DNA of 24,813 nucleotides from positions 1 through 24,813 of IMG/VR virus record IMGVR_UViG_3300034103_002829; one strand, written 5' to 3'. Within the stretch, counting starts at the first letter, position 1. The number at the start of each line of letters is the position of its first letter. This document shows, piece by piece, positions 7,412-13,795 of this stretch. The stretch is from a virus. The notes beneath the pieces are model-generated. The model saw only the letters and a list, made by a program, of their open reading frames with translations, searched no databases and was not told the origin of the DNA. A program made the position numbers and the translations under genes.

Positions 7412-7848
7412 TCGTACCCACCGCCAACTACCCAACATCCAGGGATTATCGCCAGCTCTGGACGTTGGCCCAAACCGCAGCGATTGTCTGCATTGTTGAC
7501 TTTCAACCCGGCAAGCCCCGCACTTGTCGCGACATAGCCAGCACCATTCATTCCCCGGAGTATTCGCCTGAGCTAGTCCAAGTCAGCTCTCGTGGTATTG
7601 GCCACATCTATGCTGAATCAGTCGAAAGTTTCATCGCTCAATGCGAGCACTGCAACCTGGAGTGGCTGGTGCCGCCAGCGGACCCATCGCCTTTAAAAGA
7701 GGAACTGGACCTTACCGATAGGCTGCTTGAAAACCGCAATCAAGTTCTCAGGGCTATACCAGAGTGCCCAATTCACGGCTCAGGTTGCGTACCACATGCA
7801 CTGGAATGGATTGAGCGAGCTAAGGCTCGTTTTGGCGTGAATGAATGA
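7408..7848 (+). CDS. Hypothetical protein, paralogue of the gene at 17873
   Basis: 146 residues from the ATG at 7408 that overlaps the previous stop; an open extension to 7336 is rejected because of that overlap. The core TSRDYRQLWTLAQTAAIVCI, then VDF..., CRDI, and SVESFIAQCEHCNLEWLVPP aligns by eye with the protein at 17873-18451 (TSTNYELLFHLAKRQSVVCE, CKTR, SLEGFSALCKHNNLQWVVPP). Conserved points include the VDF strand, a Tyr/Ser-rich middle, and the C-x2-(H/N)-x-NL(E/Q)W(L/V)VPP ending. The C-terminal 60 residues differ and contain CPIHGSGC. No catalytic motif recognised. Its stop overlaps both methyltransferase-frame starts (ATGAATGA at 7841-7848). Confidence 0.7.
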   Translation: MIVPTANYPTSRDYRQLWTLAQTAAIVCIVDFQPGKPRTCRDIASTIHSPEYSPELVQVSSRGIGHIYAESVESFIAQCEHCNLEWLVPPADPSPLKEELDLTDRLLENRNQVLRAIPECPIHGSGCVPHALEWIERAKARFGVNE

Positions 7849-8680
7849 GTTGGCACTTTTCGCAGGCCATGGCGGCGGCATTCTCGGAGGCCTCCTGTTG
7901 GGACGGCGAACCGTCTGCGCCGTCGAAATTGACGCCGCAGCCAGACAGCGACTCATGGCCCGCCAAGACGACGGCACGCTGCAACCCTTCCCCATCTGGG
8001 ACGACGTTTCCACCTTTGACGGCAAGCCCTGGGCTGGCCTTGTGGATGTCATCTCTGGCGGCTTCCCGTGCCAAGACATCAGCATTGCCGGAAAGGGGGC
8101 AGGGATCACCGGCGAACGATCAGGTCTCTGGCGTGAATTTGCTCGGATCATTTGCGAGGTTCGACCGCGCTACGTCCTCGTGGAAAACTCCCCAGCTCTC
8201 GTTGCTCGGGGGCTCGGAACCGTTCTCGGAGACTTGGCCGAGATGGGGTTTGATGCGCGATGGGGTGTGTTTGGAGCAGATGAAGCCGCCCTCGCGACTC
8301 ATTGCGGAGAGATCCCGCTCATCCACAACCGCGATCGACTCTGGATCGTGGGTTTCCGAAAGGGCACCGACCCCGACGGTTTGCGGGAACTACAACCGGA
8401 AAGGATCCAGTCCGACCAGTGGAGACGGGCTGGCGACGTGGGTAAAACAAAGACTGCCGACGCCCACGGTCAACGACAGCAAGAACGTCGGTGGGCCGTC
8501 ACAGTTGAGGCGGGACACCATTCCGCTGAACGCACTGGTTGGTGGTCCGCTGAACCCGACGTGGGTCGAGTGGCTCATGGGGTGGCCGATCGGGTGGACC
8601 GACTTAGAGGGCTTGGAAACGGGCAGGTTCCAACAATGGAAGTACTTGCATGGGAGACGTTGACCACGGGCGAGCCCTAA
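7841..8680 (+). CDS. DNA (cytosine-5) methyltransferase
   Basis: 279 residues. The C5-methyltransferase motifs appear in order: I FAGHGGGILG (7-16, SAM binding), IV GGFPCQDIS (73-81, catalytic Cys78 as the nucleophile), VI VLVENSPAL (112-120), VIII HNRDRLWIVGF (162-172) and X RLRGLGNGQVP (254-264). The stretch between VIII and X, which holds target recognition, is short (about 80 residues), so the protein is compact. It transfers a methyl group from SAM to cytosine in double-stranded DNA. No restriction endonuclease is next to it, so it is best read as a solitary phage methylase that protects the element from host restriction. The specificity cannot be read by eye. The start ATG overlaps the end of the preceding gene. 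Confidence 0.9.
   Translation: MNELALFAGHGGGILGGLLLGRRTVCAVEIDAAARQRLMARQDDGTLQPFPIWDDVSTFDGKPWAGLVDVISGGFPCQDISIAGKGAGITGERSGLWREFARIICEVRPRYVLVENSPALVARGLGTVLGDLAEMGFDARWGVFGADEAALATHCGEIPLIHNRDRLWIVGFRKGTDPDGLRELQPERIQSDQWRRAGDVGKTKTADAHGQRQQERRWAVTVEAGHHSAERTGWWSAEPDVGRVAHGVADRVDRLRGLGNGQVPTMEVLAWETLTTGEP
7845..8663 (+). CDS. Overlapping second frame of the methyltransferase locus
   Basis: A 272-residue frame lies wholly inside the methyltransferase gene, offset by one base, with its own ATG (7845) overlapping the preceding stop as ATGA. It is not random: it contains SSWKTPQLSLLGGSEPFSET then WPRWGLMRDG (111-140), PTPTVCGNYNRKG, TSGDGLATWV, LPTPTVNDSK and LNPTWVEWLMGWPIGWTDLE (236-255). 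I recall these segments from annotated phage proteins beginning MSW(H/R)(F/Y)SQ. Either both frames are translated, or the similarity to known proteins is a passive image of the conserved methyltransferase frame. No enzymatic motif is recognised in this frame. Confidence 0.5.
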   Translation: MSWHFSQAMAAAFSEASCWDGEPSAPSKLTPQPDSDSWPAKTTARCNPSPSGTTFPPLTASPGLALWMSSLAASRAKTSALPERGQGSPANDQVSGVNLLGSFARFDRATSSWKTPQLSLLGGSEPFSETWPRWGLMRDGVCLEQMKPPSRLIAERSRSSTTAIDSGSWVSERAPTPTVCGNYNRKGSSPTSGDGLATWVKQRLPTPTVNDSKNVGGPSQLRRDTIPLNALVGGPLNPTWVEWLMGWPIGWTDLEGLETGRFQQWKYLHGRR

Positions 8681-8702
8681 GGGGCACTTGACGGGTACTT
8701 GA

Positions 8703-10133
8703 TCAAACCGATCTCAAAATCGCCTCATAGGCCGCCCTGGCTTGCTGGTCCAGCCATCCTCGCCGCGGGCACCACACCGGGTCACCAGCTGGCCAATCGC
8801 GCGCGGCCTGGTTCAGGGGGTCATCTGGGCTCAAGGCTTTCCTTGCCACGCTTTGCGGCAGGCCTTTGCGCTCCATCAGGGGGTAGTCAGCAGACTTGCC
8901 CCGCATGTCCCCGGGCCCACCGACCGGCCGGGGCACCGCCTCGGCGCCGGCGGCCGCCCGGAAATAGGCCATGGTGGCCGCCGCATGGGCCTGGAACTCG
9001 GCCTCCCAGGTCTGCTCCGGCGATTTCGCCATGCTGTTCTGGATCACCAGCGATTCCAAGGTGATCGGGCTCTCGCCGCAGCGGCAGTTCGGATGGATCG
9101 GGGTTTTCACCCCACCAATCCAGTAGATGCAGCCGGATCGGGGCGCACAGAACTCGCAGGTGCGGTCATCAAGCGTCGCCAGGTACTGCACAAAGCCAAC
9201 CCGCAGCCGGCGGTAGATCCGCTCTTGGGCCTCGCCAGATGCCATCAAGGTTTCGGTGCGGGCGATCGTTTCCGCCCGGTTTTTGAAGGCCTCGTTGATG
9301 GTTGGGATCCTCTCCCGCAGCTTGGCCTTCAGCGCCCGGGGATCGGGGCCCTGGGCCATCTGGCGCGCCGTCTCAAACGACACCGACTCCCCCCATTCAG
9401 CCCACCACTTGGCGTAGTAACTCTTTGACGCCCTGACGTGCTCATCGGAGGCCGCATCACGCTCTTTGGCGTAGTTCTCGGACAGGCTCTTGAAATCGCG
9501 TTCCGCCGCGATCACCGCACCGCTGAGATCGAAGAGCCGGCTCAGCCGTTGCCCACCCTGGTACCCCCGATCTGGCGCCAATGGCATGTCGATCGGTGCG
9601 GGGCCCTGCTGGCCGGGCAACAGCGGCGGGCCGTCGCCCGGCCCCTGGCCCTGGCCCTGGCCTGGCAGCTGCTCGATCTGCCCCTCTGGGGAGAGCGCCG
9701 CCAGGGAGGGCTCGAGTTCTGCCCCGGTGATCTGGAGGGCATATTCGCTGCCCAGTCCCTGGGCCCGATCGAACAGGGCTTTCAGTTCGCTCTCCAGCCG
9801 CTCCATCCGTTGGGGGGAGAGCTGCATCGAGTCGATGATCTGGCGCAGATCTTGGAGCAGCTGCCCCTGCAGGATCAGCTGGGCTTGATTCTTCAAAACC
9901 GGATCGATGGATACCTGCCCCTCGGGGGTGGATCCCAAAAACGCCCCTGGGGTGGTCTTTGGGTCATAGGCGGGTTGGGCGGCGATGCCATCGAGCTGCG
10001 CAAAAATGCGTGCGACCGTTTCCCGCAGGGCCCCCTCGAAGACGCGACCGATCCGCCCGATCGCTTCATCCTCCAGGCCCCGCAGTTCGTCGCTTAGCCG
10101 CTGCTGGAGCTCCAGCCGACGGTCAATGCTCAT
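8703..10133 (-). CDS. Head morphogenesis protein, MuF/SPP1 gp7 type
   Basis: 476 residues. The C-terminal third has the MuF signature: RAETIARTET (286-295), YLATLDDRTCEFCAPRSGC (with C326 and C329) and PIHPNCRC (345-352). Proteins of this family are minor head proteins, present in few copies near the portal and ejected with DNA in some phages. The N-terminal half is helical, with a Gly/Gln low-complexity linker (157-178). Beyond the MuF motif lie about 120 residues (LMERKGLPQSVARKAL, then PGDPVW-like text) with no recognised toxin fold, though MuF proteins often carry a C-terminal effector. Its ATG overlaps the portal stop (ATGA at 10133-10130), the usual portal-MuF pairing. It is convergent with the methyltransferase. 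Confidence 0.85.
   Translation of the reverse strand: MSIDRRLELQQRLSDELRGLEDEAIGRIGRVFEGALRETVARIFAQLDGIAAQPAYDPKTTPGAFLGSTPEGQVSIDPVLKNQAQLILQGQLLQDLRQIIDSMQLSPQRMERLESELKALFDRAQGLGSEYALQITGAELEPSLAALSPEGQIEQLPGQGQGQGPGDGPPLLPGQQGPAPIDMPLAPDRGYQGGQRLSRLFDLSGAVIAAERDFKSLSENYAKERDAASDEHVRASKSYYAKWWAEWGESVSFETARQMAQGPDPRALKAKLRERIPTINEAFKNRAETIARTETLMASGEAQERIYRRLRVGFVQYLATLDDRTCEFCAPRSGCIYWIGGVKTPIHPNCRCGESPITLESLVIQNSMAKSPEQTWEAEFQAHAAATMAYFRAAAGAEAVPRPVGGPGDMRGKSADYPLMERKGLPQSVARKALSPDDPLNQAARDWPAGDPVWCPRRGWLDQQARAAYEAILRSV
9645..9662 (-). repeat. CTGGCC hexamer x3 in the MuF gene
   Basis: Three tandem CTGGCC units on the plus strand, encoding Gly-Gln repeats in the MuF linker. Matches the four-unit run in the portal gene at 10679-10702. 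Confidence 0.85.
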
Positions 10134-12115
10134 GGCTCATAGCTGTCGCATCGGACCCCCATCGCCAGCAAGTCCAGGCCATCGAGGCGGCGCACCCGGG
10201 CACCCGGGCCGGCGGCGGCCACCACCATGGCCTGGTCCTTCACTCCCAACACGGCGGTCCATTGACCGGCCGGGCTCAGCACCTCCCATAGCCCGGTGGG
10301 GTCAGGGCCCACTGCCGCTTCCAGAGCCAGGGCCTGCCCGTAGGGTCCGACCAGGGTGGCGGTGCCATCGATGCGGACGTCAACTGGCACGCCGGCCACC
10401 ACCCGCCGACCGGTCACCCGGCTGCCGTCCGCCCGTACCCCGGGCCGCCGGCCGCGGCCCTTGCGGCCCTTGCCCTGCGCAATTGCCCTGGCGATCGCCT
10501 TGACGTGGGCCTCGGCGGCCGCCGCTTGCTGGCCCTCCAGCTGGTCATCGGCCTGCTGCTGGCCGTCGACGGCGCCGTCGTTGCAGGTGGCGGGCTTCCC
10601 CCTGGCGGTGGCGGCGTCGCAGGGGCTGCAGCAACCGTCGTCGCGTTCGTCCCCGCTGTCCCCACGGGGCACTTGCTGCTGGCCCTGGCCCTGGCCCTGG
10701 CCAATGGCCTCGCCGGGCAGAGTGGCCAGGTCACCACCAAAGGTGGGTGGTGGCAGGTTTTGAGGATCCTGTTTGATCGCGCCATTCTTCTCGCGGTCCA
10801 GCAGGGTGGTTTCGATCGAGAACTTGGCCCCGCCAAAACGCGCCACGGCCACTTCGTTGGGCTGCAACACACCTGCGTTGAGGTACTGGCTGTCGGCCGA
10901 GGCCACCTTGCCCCGTAGCTCGGCCTCTTCCAGGTCGGAAAGGGTGATGGTGCTGTGAAAATCAATCTGCCAATCCTCTGGCAGTTTCATTGCTGCCTTG
11001 TTGGTGGAGCAAGCGGCCAGCGTTTCGTAGAACTGGCGCAACTGCCGATCAATGTGGTCTTCCTGGATCATGTGCACCTCTTGTGCAAAATCCGCCTTCT
11101 CTGAATGGCCAGTGGCCCCCAACCCCGATGGGGAGCTGCCCCAGAGCTTGGTGTGGGGGATCCGGCTTGCCCCCTGAACTTCGTCCTTGAGTTTTTCGAT
11201 GATCGACTCGACCCCTGCGGCCGAACGGGTCAGAAATGAGGCCTCTTCACCATCAGCGTCGAGGGCGATGCCGCCGATCACCGAACGCATCATCGCGTTC
11301 AAAGCCAGCCGATTAGTGATCAGGTCGCCATTGCCTCGCTCCACCATGCCTTTTAAACCCTTGACTTTCTGCACATATAGGCTGAAGTCGTTGAGGATGT
11401 TGGCGGCTGATGCTTGGCCTGTTTCGTAGCGCTTGAATACACTCCAGACGGACTGCAATACGGATACACCCCACCATCTAAAGTGACTTTTGTAACTGTA
11501 AGGAACCGAGTCTCCTTCAAAACGCAGCAGCCTGGAGCGATGGATAGGCACATGCAGTAATTGATCTTTTATGCCAATACGGCGCAAATCTTCATCTCGA
11601 TTGATTTGCATTTGATAAAGCTCAGGTTCGCCTACACCGCTCCAGCCCGCTGCCGGCCAAATCCGTTGGCAATCCATGGCATGCAGCCCCTTGATGGCCC
11701 GTAGCCTCTTGAGGTTGACAGGCTCATTGATGGGAGTGTTGTCATCAAGGATCATGATTATCGCCGCGCCGCCATGAAGGCGAGACTGCTTCATGGCTTC
11801 CTTGACATGAGTGCGGATCCCCATGTCTTCGCCAGTCGCAACCAGCCGATCAAACCGCTTCTTCTCAGCATCGGTGGTTTCCGGGCCCAGGGTCAGGGCC
11901 CAGCCCGCCCTGGTGCACTCCTGCGGGATGGTGTCGACGATGCGCCGGCAGAGCCAGTTGTTTATGTATAAAGCGTCCAGGTCAGCGGGTTGCAGTATTT
12001 CCGGCGCTGCAACACCGGTGTATCGCTCCTTGTCCTGACTGGTGCCCATTTTGGTCAGGGTGTTGACCAATACCCCGTCAAACCGTTTCTCAAAAGCGAT
12101 TTCGTCGGTATCCAA
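10130..12115 (-). CDS. Portal protein, DUF1073/HI1409 type
   Basis: 661 residues. The first 430 residues follow the DUF1073 portal pattern: INNWLCRRIVDTIPQECTRA near the N-terminus, SRLHGGAAIIMILDDNTPIN, VPIHRSRLLRFEGDSVPYSY, WWGVSVLQSVWSVFKRYETG and HTKLWGSSPSGLGATGHSE. Portals form the dodecameric ring through which DNA enters and leaves the head and that docks the terminase. After residue 430 comes a low-complexity Gly/Gln-rich segment (GQGQGQGQ), a Cys-containing patch (CSPCDAATARGKPATCNDG) and a basic, Gly-rich tail with a possible beta domain (GTATLVGPYGQAL, VLSPAGQWTAVLG). The Pfam family name now refers to anti-CBASS Acb1, but no paired HxT motifs of that enzyme are visible. The start ATG at 12115 is divergent from the sigma gene. 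Confidence 0.85.
   Translation of the reverse strand: MDTDEIAFEKRFDGVLVNTLTKMGTSQDKERYTGVAAPEILQPADLDALYINNWLCRRIVDTIPQECTRAGWALTLGPETTDAEKKRFDRLVATGEDMGIRTHVKEAMKQSRLHGGAAIIMILDDNTPINEPVNLKRLRAIKGLHAMDCQRIWPAAGWSGVGEPELYQMQINRDEDLRRIGIKDQLLHVPIHRSRLLRFEGDSVPYSYKSHFRWWGVSVLQSVWSVFKRYETGQASAANILNDFSLYVQKVKGLKGMVERGNGDLITNRLALNAMMRSVIGGIALDADGEEASFLTRSAAGVESIIEKLKDEVQGASRIPHTKLWGSSPSGLGATGHSEKADFAQEVHMIQEDHIDRQLRQFYETLAACSTNKAAMKLPEDWQIDFHSTITLSDLEEAELRGKVASADSQYLNAGVLQPNEVAVARFGGAKFSIETTLLDREKNGAIKQDPQNLPPPTFGGDLATLPGEAIGQGQGQGQQQVPRGDSGDERDDGCCSPCDAATARGKPATCNDGAVDGQQQADDQLEGQQAAAAEAHVKAIARAIAQGKGRKGRGRRPGVRADGSRVTGRRVVAGVPVDVRIDGTATLVGPYGQALALEAAVGPDPTGLWEVLSPAGQWTAVLGVKDQAMVVAAAGPGARVRRLDGLDLLAMGVRCDSYEP
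10679..10702 (-). repeat. CTGGCC hexamer x4 in the portal gene
   Basis: Four perfect tandem CTGGCC units on the plus strand encode GQGQGQGQ in the low-complexity region after the portal core. Unit length is a multiple of three, so slippage would change length without frameshift. Confidence 0.85.
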
Positions 12116-12281
12116 AATCCCTGCTCTTTTACGAAAGGCGCTCGATCAGGTTAATGCCGCCCGTCCTTTCTCCTGAATGCCAGGGCGCTTCATCGCCAAT
12201 GCTGGATGCAATGGACGGTAGGCTTGCGGCGACCATCGGCGATGCGGGGCCATGGCCAGCAGGTCAGGCGAGAGATCATCA

Positions 12282-13148
12282 ATGGTCGGCGCCATGCTGG
12301 CCGATTTCGGCCGGTATCCGATCCCAAACAAGACCGAGCAGCTGCTCAGGGGCCAGCAGGTTCGAGCGTGGCTGGATTGGCCTGGCGGCCCTGAGAAAGC
12401 TCCGGGGGCAATACGGCGAGCAGGCAAGCGGGCACGAGACCGATTGGTGACAGGAAACATGCGGATGTGCGTCACCGTCGCCAAAAAGTATTGCCGGATG
12501 GGCCTCCCCCTTGAGGATCTGATCCAGGAGGGGGCAATCGGCTTGCAGCGCGGGGTCGAGATGTTCGATCCAACCAAGGGTTATACCCTGGGTACTTATG
12601 CTTATTGGTGGGTGCGACAGGCGATGTATCGCGCCCTGGCGGAAACTGCGGATACGATTCGCATTCCGACCAATGTGCTGGAGGTGTTGTTCAGGGTCGA
12701 GCGCCATATCGCATCCAGTCCAAATCGGCTTACGGATGCTGAGTTGCTGGAGATTTCAGGGCTAAAAAGTATGGAACAGTTGGAACGCATTCGGATAGGG
12801 GCTCGCGCCAAAAAATGCGGCAGCACATCAGTCCTGTTGCCTGATGAGAAGCACTGCCTAGAAGAGGTCTTGCCATGCCCCAAAAGCCGCGTCGATATTG
12901 AGGAAGATCGGCTGGAAAATGCTCTTCAGCTTGAGAGGCTGGCGGCAATGCTCCCGTTTCTATCAGATGAAGAAACCGAAATAATTGAGCTGTTGTATCT
13001 AAATGAATTGCCTAAAACAGAAATCGCCAGGATGCTTGATACAACTGCTGATCGGGTTTCCAACATCGTCAACAAGGCAATGGGCAAGCTGCGTCGCCTG
13101 GCCATGATCGACGATGGTGAGCATGTCATTCAGGAATCATTATTTTAG
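12282..13148 (+). CDS. Sigma-70 family RNA polymerase sigma factor
   Basis: 288 residues from ATG 12282, with GAGAG 8 nt upstream; ATG 12252 is an in-frame alternative. Region 1.2 is visible ([20 protein letters not shown], then [20 protein letters not shown]). Region 2 follows: [20 protein letters not shown] (2.1-2.2), then [20 protein letters not shown] and ADTIRIPTN (2.3-2.4, DNA melting and -10 recognition). Region 3 is shortened and unusual ([18 protein letters not shown]). Region 4 ([20 protein letters not shown], then [20 protein letters not shown]) keeps the helix-turn-helix but lacks the usual RERVRQ. It would direct host RNA polymerase to element promoters. The diverged region 4.2 suggests altered -35 preference. 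Its TAG overlaps the HNH gene's stop on the other strand. Confidence 0.85.
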   Translation: MVGAMLADFGRYPIPNKTEQLLRGQQVRAWLDWPGGPEKAPGAIRRAGKRARDRLVTGNMRMCVTVAKKYCRMGLPLEDLIQEGAIGLQRGVEMFDPTKGYTLGTYAYWWVRQAMYRALAETADTIRIPTNVLEVLFRVERHIASSPNRLTDAELLEISGLKSMEQLERIRIGARAKKCGSTSVLLPDEKHCLEEVLPCPKSRVDIEEDRLENALQLERLAAMLPFLSDEETEIIELLYLNELPKTEIARMLDTTADRVSNIVNKAMGKLRRLAMIDDGEHVIQESLF

Positions 13149-13441
13149 GTTTGCTTTACGTTTTGGATGCGTGCCAGCGCTCGCTTTTGCAGCCGGCGCC
13201 TTTCTCCGTCATAGCGCAGGTAGCAGGGTACGCACAGGGCCACCAGGTTCTCGGGCCGGCAGTCGTGCTCGATGTGGTTGATGTGAGCGACCGTGAGTGT
13301 CAGCAGGTGGGTTTCAAACGGCTCCCCGGGGCGCCGGCACTGGGTTTTGCAACCTTCGCAGGCCCAGTCCGATTGACGCTTCACATTGAGGGCGATCTCT
13401 TTCCAGTCGTCTGGATATTTGCTCCAATCCACTGGTGCCAT
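13145..13441 (-). CDS. HNH endonuclease
   Basis: 98 residues. A zinc-stabilised HNH motif is complete: CEGC (29-32), [12 protein letters not shown] (the catalytic His and following residues), [17 protein letters not shown] (Asn and the second CxxC pair, then the final motif position). Preceded by [11 protein letters not shown], typical of small phage HNH nucleases. Free-standing HNH proteins of this kind sit beside terminase genes and assist packaging cleavage in several phages; here it lies about 2.3 kb from the terminase genes and on the opposite strand, so homing-type or packaging roles are both open. It is 6 bp downstream of the 107-residue gene and ends overlapping the sigma gene. Confidence 0.85.
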   Translation of the reverse strand: MAPVDWSKYPDDWKEIALNVKRQSDWACEGCKTQCRRPGEPFETHLLTLTVAHINHIEHDCRPENLVALCVPCYLRYDGERRRLQKRALARIQNVKQT

Positions 13442-13447
13442 GGCGTC

Positions 13448-13771
13448 CTAGCCGCCTGATTGAGGTTTGGCCTTGGCCGCTGGCACCCAGCCCCACCACC
13501 CCAGCCACTGGCGCAGGGCGTCGCCGTGGGGGGTGCCGGCGGCCAGCTTGGCCGCCTTGAGCACCTCGGCAGGGCCATCGACAAACCGGCTGCCGCCATG
13601 ATCGAGCACCACCCATTTGCCTTCTGTGGTGCGGGCTGCCATGAATGCGTCCGCACCGGCAAACGCCACAGGCCGCCCTTCGGGGGGCACTTCGATGGCC
13701 AAAGCTTTGATCACTGCAGCCACTGTGGGATCGAAAGCGATGGCCGCAAACTGGCGCCAGTTTGGGTTCAT
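13448..13771 (-). CDS. Hypothetical protein, 107 residues
   Basis: ATG 13771, 24 bp after the stop of the 469-residue gene. Composition is Ala/Trp-rich: WRQFAAIAFDPTVAAVIKAL, then GADAFMAARTTEGKWVVLDH, GGSRFVDGPAEVLKAAKLAA and LRQWLGWWGWVPAAKAK. The GSRFVD segment also appears after module A in the ParB-like protein, with 15 identical bases (13581-13595 versus 2369-2383), which hints at shared module origin. No known domain recognised. It lies between the 469-residue gene and HNH in one minus-strand block. Confidence 0.65.
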   Translation of the reverse strand: MNPNWRQFAAIAFDPTVAAVIKALAIEVPPEGRPVAFAGADAFMAARTTEGKWVVLDHGGSRFVDGPAEVLKAAKLAAGTPHGDALRQWLGWWGWVPAAKAKPQSGG

Positions 13772-13795
13772 TGACCGGTTCTCCAGCTTTAGAGG

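Noticed and set aside
9438-10097. Long plus-strand frame of 219 codons
   Set aside because: Antisense to the MuF gene, whose motifs are clear; no support of its own.
10130-10600. Acb1 anti-CBASS phosphoesterase fused to the portal
   Set aside because: The portal family name suggests it, but the C-terminal tail has no paired HxT/S motifs.
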